DNA of 64,000 bases, taken from Trachythela sp. YZ-2020 (lineage: Eukaryota; Cnidaria; Anthozoa; Malacalcyonacea; Clavulariidae). The stretch is taken from assembly GCA_016169945.1 (NCBI GenBank), contig JADLSH010000178.1:1-64000 (forward strand), given 5' to 3'. Within the stretch, counting starts at the first letter, position 1. Each line of letters opens with the position of its first letter. Below the pieces are notes generated by a model. The model was not told where the DNA came from. It made no database searches and saw only the letters and a list, made by a program, of their open reading frames with translations. The position numbers and the translations under genes were made by a program. Positions 22,771 through 33,419 of this stretch are shown here, in pieces.

Positions 22771-23520
22771 AAATCAAATCGAATCGATCAATGCATATTC
22801 AAATCGAGCATACGTTATTCGAATCGATCGTCAAACTTGCAGTGAGCAGTGTTTCCACCTTTTTGAAACGTAACTTCCATTGCCGCTGTCCAAATGAAAT
22901 TTTCGTCTAAAAATTTCCTTGAATTTCGAATTTACTTCCTTTTTCCCTTACGTCTAAATTTCCTTCAAAATGGTATCCGCTGTCAATATACGTGTGCTCG
23001 GTCCTTTCCACAATAGCGTTGTCCCAAGTAGCTAAAAATAGATTCCCTCAGCTAAGACCCCCCACGAGATTCAGACAAACAAACTACTATTTAATATAGA
23101 ACAAGACGCCTGCTGAGGCGTTCACACTGGCCCTGCGGAGCAGGTTTTGCCCCATCTGGACGGTCAGGGTTTAGGGGCACCTGGGGCGGTGTAACATTTA
23201 CTGTCTGTGTGAGGTTTCAAGTTTCAATCTCAGATCAGTGTTTTCAATCTTATTTTGAGGTGCTTGGGTATATTAATGATATATGCTAGGTTTATATAGC
23301 CGATTGTCAGATATATAGACAATATTATACCTCAACTATAAATTGTCCAAACGGAAAACAGTATTTGTACCACATGACCAGTCGATTTTTCGCGGTGTCG
23401 TATCCCAGTCCCCGATTTCCGAGCTGGGGGTGTGATATTAAAGTTATCACACTGTGATATTAAATTTATCTCACGCGACGTCTCGCGAGGACTACACGCA
23501 CCCACTCAAAACAATGAAAA
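22771..23520. other. No gene seen
   Basis: Upstream region of the isolated exon at 23521; a purine/pyrimidine-balanced stretch with no recognised repeat. Confidence 0.4.
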
Positions 23521-23729
23521 ATGGCGGGAGCTGAGAGTTTGTCTTACGATGTAAACGACTCGGATGAAGAAATTGCTCGCATTTTGGAAAATAAAGACTC
23601 AAAAAACACAAAACGATCAACGAAAAATGCACTTCGTGTGTTTCACGGGGCGGTTGGCGACGTCGGAAAAGCAGAAAAAAACGAAGAGAGCCTGGACAAA
23701 AGCTTGGCAAAGTTTTTCGCGAATGCAAT
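23521..23729 (+). CDS. Isolated first exon, tyrosine-recombinase (Crypton/DUF3504)-like N-terminus
   Basis: ATG at 23521 opens 70 codons with acidic DVNDSDEEIARILENKDSKN, then TKRSTKNALRVFHGAV and ESLDKSLAKFFANA, and a good donor GTAAGT at 23730. The order SKNTKRST...VFH...LAKFFA resembles the N-terminal SAM-like core-binding part of Crypton-derived/ZMYM-type proteins (SKNTKK...F...FY). No downstream catalytic exon (R..HxxR..Y) was found before 26 kb. It may be a retained fragment or a host gene with a distant second exon. The family call is from memory and moderate. Confidence 0.4.
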
Positions 23730-23954
23730 GTAAGTTTGATGGTTGTACAATTAATATAAATTATAATTCGTAAATACGTTGCTGACATTTAAAGGTTGAC
23801 TTTCTATTGTTCTATATATATATCTACAGAATGTATATTGTATATATTGTTAAAAAATCTTAATATAACAAAATAAATGTATTTTTATTTTCGCATGACT
23901 CTGTACTGTTCAAACTAGTATCGCATGTTCAAATTTTCGGTATAATATATCATT

Positions 23955-24083
23955 TATAGACCCTCCGCTCGGGGGATACGGCGAAATATTACATGAAAGA
24001 TGATATTTCCCTCTTGCTTCGCTCTCGGGAAATATCATCTTTCATGTAATATTTCGCCGTATCCCCCTCGCTCCGGGTCTATA
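23955..24083. repeat. 129-bp near-perfect hairpin with CG-rich hinge
   Basis: TATAGACCCTCCGCTCGGGG at the left pairs with the right end CCCCCTCGCTCCGGGTCTATA. The arms continue through ATACGGCGAAATATTACATG and GATGATATTTCCC around a short CTTGCTTCGCTCTC hinge. Confidence 0.9.
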
Positions 24084-25083
24084 AGTGATAATTGTCCTAT
24101 CATTACCGAGTATGATATATTCACTTCTTAGTTTAAATTGTTTAATATATGTATTAAAGACAAAATTCTAATAAATATTTAAACCAAATTCATCGTGTTA
24201 TTGTAATTATTTTAGTAATATACTCCATATGCCCAGCCTCGACAATGTTATTCTGAGTTGACACGTCAGTTGTATTTCACACAAACTAAAAATAGCAAAC
24301 GTAAACAAGACATTTTGAGCCATATTTTGTGGTATTTAATAATACCTAAAGTCGTAAAGAACAATATTGAATCGAAATACCATTATTGTTAAAAAGCAAG
24401 AACAAAGCATCATATAAATTTAACTGTGTATCAAAGCGAGTTAAGAGCAGGTAGGAAATGAAACTCCCTCGCGCTAGACTTATGCAATTGTATATTAAAT
24501 TTTGAAACAATTGTTACTAAAGCCGTACTTCTTGAGAACATTCCAAATTATTTATACAAAGGCAACAAAGCTAATATATAATAGCTTTGTAGTTTAATAT
24601 GAAATAACTGTATTCTACGTTGCACTATCTAAAATTATGTTGTAAACTTAAACAATCTCAGCTATATTAACAGTCGAAAGTCGCTTAAACATACGGGCAA
24701 CCTTTTCGCCATAATTTCCAGGGATTTTACCAACTGTAACTGCAGCTATTGAATACGCAAAGAAATCTACAACGAACTCATGTGTTGTTTATATCAAAGA
24801 AAACCACCCATGAAACAAACACAAGAAAACATTTCCCAATAGACATATTTGTCATATAGCCCGCTCCTCAATGACTGCCATTTCGTAATCACCACATGGT
24901 CTCTGAGCCTGCGATGCGCTAACGCAAACTCGATTTCTCGACGATGAAAAAACCCCAGAAAATTAGGGATTTAAGACACTTGGCCTACAGGCCAGTGTAA
25001 TTATACTAGCAGCGAATTATAATTGGCATATTTTTTATTTTATCTGCACTAAAACTCATTCAAATTTACACCAAAGTTAGAAC
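24084..25083. other. No gene seen
   Basis: AT-rich with no repeat recognised. Confidence 0.4.
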
Positions 25084-25362
25084 ATGGTTAGTACTAAGCA
25101 CTGTTGCTGGGGACCGTGTGCAAGTGATTCGAGATACCCAGAAAAATTGCCGAAATCGCTTCAGGAAATGAGAGCTTCTGGGCACATAAAGGTATTTATA
25201 CCTTTTCCAAAACCGTCGCAAGGAATTGAAAAGTCTCGTCGCTTGGTTTCAGCATGTTCGCGGAAAAACTTTGATGCATCAATGATAAATAGGAACACAT
25301 ATATTTGTGCAGTTCATTGGCCAGGCGAGAAAGAGCCCACGGATAAAGGGCCAAAGTGGTAA
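25084..25362 (+). CDS. THAP-like zinc-finger exon, truncated
   Basis: 92 codons from ATG 25084. C8-x3-C12 and C75-x2-H78 frame a domain with KVFIPFPKP and YICAVHWPGEK, which matches the divergent THAP-type domains found in multi-copy cnidarian proteins. The spacing between Cys pairs (62) exceeds canonical THAP domains. The conserved Trp is replaced (RRLVSACSR). After KEPTDKG the frame runs into a small palindrome (25353-25386, AAAGTGGTAAAGGGCC with GGCGTTTACCACTTT) and stops, so it is cut off. THAP domains bind DNA in P-element transposases and derived regulators. Confidence 0.5.
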   Translation: MVSTKHCCWGPCASDSRYPEKLPKSLQEMRASGHIKVFIPFPKPSQGIEKSRRLVSACSRKNFDASMINRNTYICAVHWPGEKEPTDKGPKW

Positions 25363-25386
25363 AGGGCCTTCGGCGTTTACCACTTT

Positions 25387-26056
25387 GCTTCAAGCCTCTA
25401 CATTTTAACCACCGCTTGAGTTGATCGACAGTATATTAATCCGATGGTCATGCTCAAAATATGAGCCGGGAACGCCGTCGTTTTCAGTGAGAGTTGTTAA
25501 ATTTATCGGAGAAGCACTAGTTGTAGAATTCATTTTTAAACCAGACACAGTTCTCTATTTTACAGAACTGATATTTAAAAATAGACTATTAATCAATAAG
25601 TTAACCAGCTTGTGAAATATTTTTTCACCCAATTTTTTTTATTGTCAAAGCGAAATAGTTTTACTTATCAACGGAAGATTCCTCAGTGAAAAGAGTTTAT
25701 ATTTGAAATTATTTTACGTATAAGTGACAATTAATCTTTCATTTGAAATAAATCCGTATTTTAAATATAGAATATAGTCGATAGAATAGTAGACAATCCT
25801 AGACCTAGCTTCTTTAGTATTAAAACTAAAAGGTAAACAAAATAGACTATAAATAGTGGATACTAATACAGCGACAAAATAGTTAATTTAAAAAGAGCAA
25901 AAAAATGGGCACTAAATCGACAAAAAATGGTTTTTAAACGTCCAAACTTAGTATAAACACGAAAGGAACAATATATTAATATATAGACTATATAGGGTAG
26001 TAGATCTATTTATAGCAGCGACAGAATAGTCCATACTAAAGCGACGAAATAGCCTA
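25387..26056. other. No gene seen
   Basis: AT-rich flank of the foldback element. Direct-repeat-like AATAGACTATA and CGACAAAATAG motifs occur between 25780 and 26050. Confidence 0.4.
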
Positions 26057-26072
26057 TATTACAACGGGTTGG

Positions 26073-26466
26073 GATAAAACACGGATACGGATGGCACGGA
26101 TACGGATACGGATGAGGGGATAAAACACGGATATGGGGATAAAACACGGATGAGGGGATAAAACACGGATGGGGGGATAAAACACGGATGAGGGGATAAA
26201 ACACGGATGAGGGGATAAAACACGGATATGCGGATAAAACACGGATGAGGGGATAAAACACGGATGAGGGGATAAAACACGGATGGGGGGATAAAGCACG
26301 GATGAGGGGATAAAACACGGATGAGGGGATAAAACACGGATGGGGGGATAAAACACGGATGGGGGGATAAAACACGGATAGGGGGGTAAAACACGGATGG
26401 GGGGATAAAACACGGATGAGGGGATAAAACACGGATGAGCGGATAAAACACGGATGAGGGGGTAAA
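26073..26466. repeat. 18-bp minisatellite, left arm
   Basis: About 22 units of GGATAAAACACGGATGAG with variants ending ATGGGG or ATATGC. Because 18 is a multiple of three, all three frames of the complementary strand are open; these are not genes. Confidence 0.95.
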
Positions 26467-28059
26467 CATTTTTTAGTATTTAAATGTACTGACAAATAAA
26501 ACGTTGATACTCTCTTCTAAAACTGGAACCCGTGGACTAGCATAGAAGTAAAGTTTCTAAAAGCTGATATACGTAGACTGCGCATTCAATAAGTGCGAAC
26601 TTCTGCGCGCATTTGTTGGAAGAAGATAAGTAAAGGTAATACTTTTTGTTTAATATACTTTTGAGAATAACAGATAACCGATGGAGATTTTTTTCTTGTC
26701 AGAGGAGTTTCCATTTACGCGGATCTGATTATAACTGCGAAGTGGTTTGTTTCCACTGTTTAAGCGGTAGATTATTTTTATAATGCAACATGAATTTTGC
26801 TTGTATAAGGATAACACTTTAGTTAACCTTAAAATTAAACTTGCCACACTCTCATGAGGTTGTATTCCCACGCTTATATATAGAACATAATAATCTACGC
26901 CTTAACACGCGCGCCGGCAAATCACAAGGCGAATTTATAGTTTCATAACCACAAAAAGTACGCGTTTGTCTGGCTGTTCGGCTGTTCCATAAATAACATT
27001 AACTCGATTTAGACTTTCTTGTGTAGACATACGTTTGAAAAACGCAGCACTGGAAAGCACCCTTTGTTAACTAAATAACAATATTATTAAAGTTCATATA
27101 TATTATCTACATACTTTGACAAGGTTAATAAAGTCTATACCCATAGATCGTATAACTCAACAGCACTACAAATGTTATGCAAATGTTGGTAAGCCGACAA
27201 TAAATGCCGACCGCGTCAATTTAAACCAAGGGCAACAAAACAACTTGTCAGGTAGAATATGAGAAGCCTTTAATTTGCAACACTTGTCATGAGAAGCCTT
27301 TGCAACATTTGTCATGAGAAGCCTTTGCACTAACACTTCACATGAGAAGCCTTTGCAACACTCCCATGTTTTGGCATTTATTCAAAATCACCTTATTCTG
27401 GCTATGATTTGTATCAAATATATAAAATATCTTGTCGTAGACTGTATACAAAAAAACAATAAATAACATCGCGTACTTTTTGTGGTTATCAAACTATAAA
27501 TTCATCTTGAAATCTACATAAGAAGCCTTGTCATGTCGCTTCCCATGTTTTGGTATTTATTCAAAATTACCTTATTTTAAGATTTGTATCAAAATTCATT
27601 ACAAAATATCTTGTCATAGATTTTTAAAAGAAAACTATTTTTAAAAGAAAACATTTAACCCGGTAACATAAATTAAATGACAAACGCGTACTTTTTGTGG
27701 TTATCAAACTATAAATTCGCCTTGTAATCTGCCGGCGTCTTGCACTGCGAGTTAATTATAATCAGATCCGCGTAAATGGAAACTCCTCTGACAAGCAACA
27801 TATCTCCATCGGTTATCTGGTATTCTCAAAAGTATATTAAATAAAAAGTATTACCTTATCTTCTTCCAACAAATGCGCGCAGAAATTCGCACTTATTGAA
27901 TACGCAGTGACGTATATCAGCCTTTAGAAACTTTAGTTCTATGCTAGTCTATGGGTTCCAGTTTCACTGAGAAGAGAGTATCAACGTTTTACTTGTCAGT
28001 ACATTTAAATACTAAAAAATGTTGGGCAATTATTATCTCATCCACAGAATAGGAAACTT

Positions 28060-28515
28060 CCTATTCTGTGCCTCATCCATATTTTATCCCCATATCCGTA
28101 TTTTACCCCCTCATCCGTGTTTTATCCCCCAATCCGTGTTTTATCCCCTCATCCGTGTTTTATCCCCCATCCGTGTTTTACCCCCCCATCCGTGTTTTAC
28201 CCCCCCATCCGTGTTTTATCCCCTCATCCGTGTTTTATCCCCCCATCCGTGTTTTATCCCCTCATCCGTGTTTTATCCCCTCATCCGTGTTTTATCCCAT
28301 ATCCGTGTTTTATCCCCATCCGTGTTTTATCCCCTCATCCGTGTTTTATCCCCTCATCCGTGTTTTATCCCCATATCCGTGTTTTATCCCCCCATCCGTG
28401 TTTTATCCCCTCATCCGTGTTTTATCCCCTCATCCGTGTTTTATCCCCATATCCGTGTTTTATCCCCTCACCGTATCCGTATCCGTGCCATCCGTATCCG
28501 TGTTTTATCCCAACC
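28060..28515. repeat. 18-bp minisatellite, right arm (inverted)
   Basis: The reverse complement of the left array: TCATCCGTGTTTTATCCC units, about 22, with occasional 16-17-bp units (CCCCATCCG). The outermost units on both sides are the same ATACGGATGGCACGGATACG variant, so the very ends are better conserved than the middle. Confidence 0.95.
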
Positions 28516-28525
28516 CTATTACAAC

Positions 28526-29410
28526 TACCAAAGCAAAAATATCGACACTGGCACTTCGACTAAAGTAAATTCCTGAATATAATTATAGTATTGAATATTG
28601 AAACTGCTAATTCAGCTAATGATACACTGTATGTATTGATTTATTTTGTTGTCAAAACATTGAGATTACAACACTGTGACTACAACACTAGACTATTGTA
28701 AATAGTATATACTGTACAGTATTAAGCAAGATATCTAAGAGTGCTATTGTTCATGGAACTCTTGGTACCAACATCAAATGTTAATAGAAGTCATTGTTTA
28801 CTTCAAAGTTGTTGTCAATGGGATCTTGAATAACTAACTTGAAATCATAAAAGCAATCTCTTTTAATATTTTTGATGTACATTTAGCTGGTTGTCTGTGT
28901 TCATAAGATATTAATAATGCATTTGCCATGTGCAGTCTGTCAGAACAGTCTTTGACTCTTTGTTCCCATCTGTAGATGTTTCATACATGTATTTAATCAA
29001 CATTTGGTTTCATCAGTGTTCATCTGTACTGCGCAGTATATTGTCGAAATGCATGATTATACAGCAAACCAACATGATAATGGTGTCTCTTTCCAAAACA
29101 ACTTTGAAACACATTAGGCCGAGGGAAGTGAAGTCATAGAATACCGTCCTGATGATTTCAAAAATACATGAGGCTTTTTTTCATTTTTCATTATTCATTA
29201 CTCATTATTTTTAGAAATGTGTTAAAATTGGTTGAATGTCAATAGACCCGTTCAGTAATATACCAACAATCTTTAAAACTAGGCTTTATATAGCCAATAT
29301 TGCAAAATATAGACAAAAATATTGGCTATTTAGATAATGATTTTATTGCGGCAGCATTTTGGACATTGCGGGCGGCGGACGGTATTCTATGACTTCCATT
29401 CCCTCGGCCT
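28526..29410. other. No gene seen
   Basis: AT-rich with no repeat or domain recognised. Confidence 0.4.
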
Positions 29411-29417
29411 TACACAT

Positions 29418-29822
29418 ACAGTAATTTTTTTGGGGCCATTTTGGGCCCAGGGGGCCGTTTGGGCTCTTCTAAACAGGGGCCGTTTTGGCCCTGACAGGGG
29501 CCAAAACACAACTCTGGGGCCGTTTTAGCCCCAGGGAACCGTTTGGGCTCTTTTAAATAGGGGCCGTTTTGACACCCTGACAGGGGCCAAAACGCAACTC
29601 TGGGGCCGTTTTAGCCATAGGGGGCCGTTTTGGGCCAATTTGAAAGGGGGTCGTTTTGGCTCTGACAGGAGCCAAGACACAACTCTGGGGCCGTCTTGTC
29701 ACATTATGGGCTGTATAGCCCCTTTTAGAATTTAGAGCTGTTTTTGCCACGAAATTATTTTGAGTAATTTTTTTATTTTTAAACACGGAGGCCGTTTTTG
29801 GCCAAATTGCCAAAACAGGAGA
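29418..29822. repeat. GGGGCCGTTTTGGCC repeat block
   Basis: Begins CAGTAATTTTTTTGGGGCCA and contains about eight diverged GGGGCCGTTTTGG / GACAGGGGCCAAAAC units in both orientations. The same terminal sequence appears inverted at 41765-41847 (TGGCCCCGAAAAAATTACTG). Confidence 0.75.
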
Positions 29823-30142
29823 GCAGTTTGTTTACAAATCTCTTCAAATGACAAATTCAACATGGAATGTCTTTTTAAAATTGTGATGCTTGGTCACTAC
29901 CAAAATAAATAACAAGGCTGTACTATTACTACACAATTACTACACAAATGCTATTTTGAACCCATTTGCTTCTCCTTATATGACCCCATTTGCTTCTCCT
30001 TATTGGGGACCACCTTAATATATATGTTAATAATCTTATACTGAGAAATCCACATGTATGCTATAATATTTCTACGAAAATATTGAAATATATCGGGAAA
30101 TTTATATCGGTATGCTCAAGTTCGAATTTATGAGCTCTCTAT

Positions 30143-30333
30143 AGACCACTTTCATAATTAAGATGAGTTTAAATATTCTTTTATGTGCATCTTAATAAGC
30201 CTCATTGACCTCGTTCAGGTTAATAAATTCTATTCAATTCAGTCACAGAAACGAGGCTGATAAGGCTTATTAAGATGCACATAAAAGAATATTTAAACTC
30301 ATCTGAATATTCATGTGAATTATGAAAGTGGTC
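30143..30333. mobile_element. Foldback MITE, about 190 bp
   Basis: Left arm AGACCACTTTCATAATTAAG, then ATGAGTTTAAATATTCTTTTATG, pairs with the right arm ending TTATGAAAGTGGTC. Loop about 50 bp. No coding capacity. Confidence 0.85.
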
Positions 30334-31423
30334 AAAATGTAACACAAAATCTTAAACATTTACTGGTGATTGCAGTTTTGTTACAAAGCCAATGAACGAA
30401 AAATGAATAAATTCCGCAATGCGCGCTGACTGACAGACTGGTGCCTAGTCTTCTTACTACACGCGCAGAGGTTCTTGGGATAGAGTCATGACACCTCCAT
30501 ATTTGAAATTGTTTTATTTTTGTTCTGTTAATCGAATCGAGCTCGAAATTTTATATTTTCGACCCGAGATAAACTGGATTTTCAGAAGCAATACATCGGC
30601 AACTACTGAATAATATTCAGGTAAGGTTATTGTTATGTTTTATATGTAATAGAGCGATTTTGTTAGAAAATATTTGCAATCTTGGTTCGTGAATGTTAAG
30701 CATGTTGCCCCGTTTAAAATTTGAATTTTCCGCGACAATGATTTAAAACGCTGAAAATAATACAGTTCCAATTTAAAATTACTTCAGCAAATGCTACTAT
30801 ACAAAATCTTCAATTTTATTTGGGCTTTCAATGTTTATATTTACCAACTGTATATGAAAGATTGGCAGTTAAATACTCAGAGCCCATCTTGTCCTCAGGT
30901 ACAAATTTCATATAAGATTTTAATATAATTATGTTGATACATATACAGTGAAAATGGAGAAAAAACAAAGTATTGCCTATTCTAAATATATTATTTGAGT
31001 TCAAGAGATTGCATCCTTGTGACCTTGTCATCACTAACTGGTATACTGTCAATCAGAGTCATGTATCTAAATTCTGCTGTATTTTGTAAGCTGAAATGTT
31101 TCATCGATACTAATAGGTCAGATTCGTATGACTTTTATATATTTTCACATATCCGAAACCTGTCCAAGAATGTAAAATCACTGAGCCCATTGTCCAACTA
31201 CATGTAAATGTTCAAATGCCTGGTTGATATATTTTGATTGTGAGAAGTTTATGCACCAGTCAATGTAAATCCATGATGCTCTCATGCTACCGATAAGTGG
31301 ATATTTGGCAGTACCAGGAACATACTTTTACACAAAAATAGCTTGCTTCAATGATAGATGTTAAATTATATCAAGCCTATGTTCCAAGAGTAGAGAGGAC
31401 TAACACTATGCCCTGCTTATCCA
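30334..31423. other. No gene seen
   Basis: No motif or clear repeat found. Confidence 0.4.
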
Positions 31424-31788
31424 TGTATCAGCAGCTTCCCCCTGGGGTCGACCCCTGGGGACCCAGAGACATTTCCCAAACTGTGTTTGCATCCCATGGG
31501 GGTGGGGGGAATGTCAAAACCCACAGGAAAGTACCCAGGAGATTTTGATTTAGAAACTCCCGAGTGTGACTTTGACGCATTGAATTTATTATGAATTTAT
31601 AGGATTGGTCTAGGGCCATTCATATTATACATTTCCTATCTTTTGCTACAAGTCATTGTCAGAGGGTGGGGGTTGTATTTAGTACCTGTATCTTGTACCC
31701 AGGGGAATTTGCTAAGGTTTGACTGGGTGAAAAGACCAATCCCCCTGTATCCCCGGGGGTCGACCCCAGGGGGAAGCCACTGATACAT
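31424..31788. mobile_element. CTTCCCCCTGGGGTCGACCCC MITE, complete copy
   Basis: Left end TGTATCAGCAGCTTCCCCCT and right end AGGGGGAAGCCACTGATACA are inverted repeats, each followed inward by GGGGTCGACCCC. About 365 bp, no coding capacity. A partial copy is at 9259-9437. Confidence 0.85.
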
Positions 31789-31904
31789 GCATTTCCTAAG
31801 GGCAATAATGGCTGTGGTACAACATATCTATTTCTCACTCTACACTAGTATTTCCTTCCCACATTCTAATGGGGCCAGACAGAAACAATGTGTGGATATG
31901 GATA

Positions 31905-32080
31905 TGGAACTTATTGCCAGTGTGGACACTTCGTGAAATATTGGGGTGCAAATAAGTTAGGTTGCCAACATATAACCATCCTTTTGTTACTGCACATCTC
32001 CATTCTTAAAACCTTTTTCACTTAAATTTCATGCAAATTTACTTAAATTACAGCCTATCAAGGCTTTCGTGGTTGTAAAA
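31905..32080. repeat. Dispersed repeat shared with 35755-35905
   Basis: Both begin near GTGGACACTT, continue AATATTGGGG and GTTGCTGC- or GTTACTGC-type blocks, and end CAATGCTTTCATGGTTG or CAAGGCTTTCGTGGTTG. Same orientation; unclassified. Confidence 0.7.
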
Positions 32081-32544
32081 TCATAAATTGATACAGCTTT
32101 GTTACACAGTTAACCAGCTATCATTTAAAGGCTTTGAGAAATTATTCGGGGGGCGACAGGCCCCTCTACCGACTACCGCCACTGCTTATTGCAAAATACT
32201 TTATTATTATATATTCTGTCTCAGTGATGAAGCTAGACATAGCAACTGGTTGTGCTATAGATGCATTTGCAAATTGTTGATTCTTTAATTATTGAAACCT
32301 TCAGAAATGCATTGTCTTTAGGCTATTTTAATGCATGCTTATTTGAATAGTAAGAGCAGATTCCATGGCTTCACTCCAGACAATTTGAGTAATCAAAGGG
32401 AGAGTAGGAGACTGCCTAGACATTATGTGCAGGTAATGCCATAAGCTATCTCTCTTGGATGAGAAAACCTCTGGTTGCAATAGGGACTTACAAAAATAAC
32501 AATTATTAGATTTGATACAGTATGTAGTTAACTAATTCAAGGTT

Positions 32545-32696
32545 ATGGCGGTTGGCTGTTATGTAAAACTACCTGAAAAATACAATAAGATATTCAACAT
32601 TTCGAGCGAAGGCCCTTCGTCTGGAAGTTAGTAGAAGCCCAGATGGGCCTTCGCTCGAAACGTCGAACTTCTTATTGAATTTTTCAGGTAGTATTA
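32545..32696. mobile_element. GAAACGTCGAAG element, left half of a split copy
   Basis: Starts GGCGGTTGGCTGTTATGTAA and holds GGGCCTTCGCTCGAAACGTC. It is cut at the TA of TATTA by the large transposon; its other half resumes at 41074. Joined at the shared TA, the halves give the ordinary TTACACAACAGTCAACC end seen in other copies. Confidence 0.85.
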
Positions 32697-33180
32697 CACT
32701 GTTAATTTTGGGGTGTCAATTTAACACCAAAAAGTGGTGCTAAAAAATTAGGTAAAAAATGACACCTTTTTTGGGTGCTATTTTAACACCGCCGTTGATG
32801 GTGCTGATTTAACACTAGTTACGGTGCTAAAACAACACCTTTTGTAGTGTTAAAATAGCACTGGTTTTTAGAGTTAATTTAACACTAGTTGTGTAGCGCT
32901 TAATTTTGGGGTGTCAATTTAACACCAAAAAGTGGTGCTAAAAAATTAGGTAAAAAATGACACCTTTTTTGGGTGCTATTTTAACACCGCCGTTGATGGT
33001 GCTGATTTAACACTAGTTACGGTGCTAAAACAACACCTTTTGTAGTGTTAAAATAGCACTGGTTTTTAGAGTTAATTTAACACTAGTTGTGTAGCGCTAA
33101 AATAACACTTGGTTTTGGTGTTAAAGTAACACGCCTTCTCGGTGCTAAAGTCACACCAGTTTTTAAGTTTAACTGTTAAC
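32697..33180. repeat. Left subterminal array with 198-bp duplication
   Basis: Units such as GGTGCTATTTTAACACC, AGTGTTAAAATAGCACT and GGTGTCAATTTAACACC occur about every 20-30 bp. A 198-bp stretch (32702-32900) is repeated at once (32900-33098) with no visible difference, so the duplication is recent. Units are likely binding sites for the finger protein (inference). Confidence 0.9.
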
Positions 33181-33419
33181 CATGGTAAAAATAACAATTA
33201 ATTTTGTTATTAGTTTATACTGCACTAAAGTGATTTCATGCACCCAAATGGCCCCATAATATTACACACAAACAAGAAAATAGTTTCATGATTATTATTA
33301 TAAAATTTGTTTAAAGTTTTTGGGTTCATTTCCTTAGCTGTTCATAAGTTTAACAATTGTTAAAATTCTTCCACTTCAAATATCCTTTCACAAAACTTAA
33401 TGTAAATGTAGTATATTTA
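33181..33419. other. 3' flank of the SAM-like gene
   Basis: AT-rich spacer between the subterminal array and the stop codon of the minus-strand gene. No separate feature seen. Confidence 0.4.

Larger units (their letters stand above)
26066..28516. mobile_element. Mutator-like foldback element (2451 bp) with 9-bp TSD
   Basis: The ends GGGTTGGGATAAAACACGGA and the reverse complement ending TTTATCCCAACCC are inverted. TATTACAAC stands on both sides (26057-26065 and 28517-28525), a perfect 9-bp target duplication as Mutator-type elements make. Each arm is about 0.9 kb: a minisatellite outside (26073-26466; 28090-28515), then unique inverted sequence (26476-26740 with 27760-28017; 26917-26975 with 27680-27735). 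The centre (about 26980-27670) holds direct repeats of CATGAGAAGCCTTTGCAACA and no open frame. It is non-autonomous. Confidence 0.9.

Noticed and set aside
26010..26495. Long minus-strand open frames of 119-161 codons with repeating FYPLIRVLSPHPC
   Set aside because: They are translations of the 18-bp minisatellite; all three frames are open because the unit is a multiple of three.
26073..28515. CRISPR-like array
   Set aside because: Units are head-to-tail satellite repeats without spacers, in a eukaryotic foldback element.
28019..28576. Plus-strand open frames of 148-185 codons
   Set aside because: Same minisatellite in inverted orientation.
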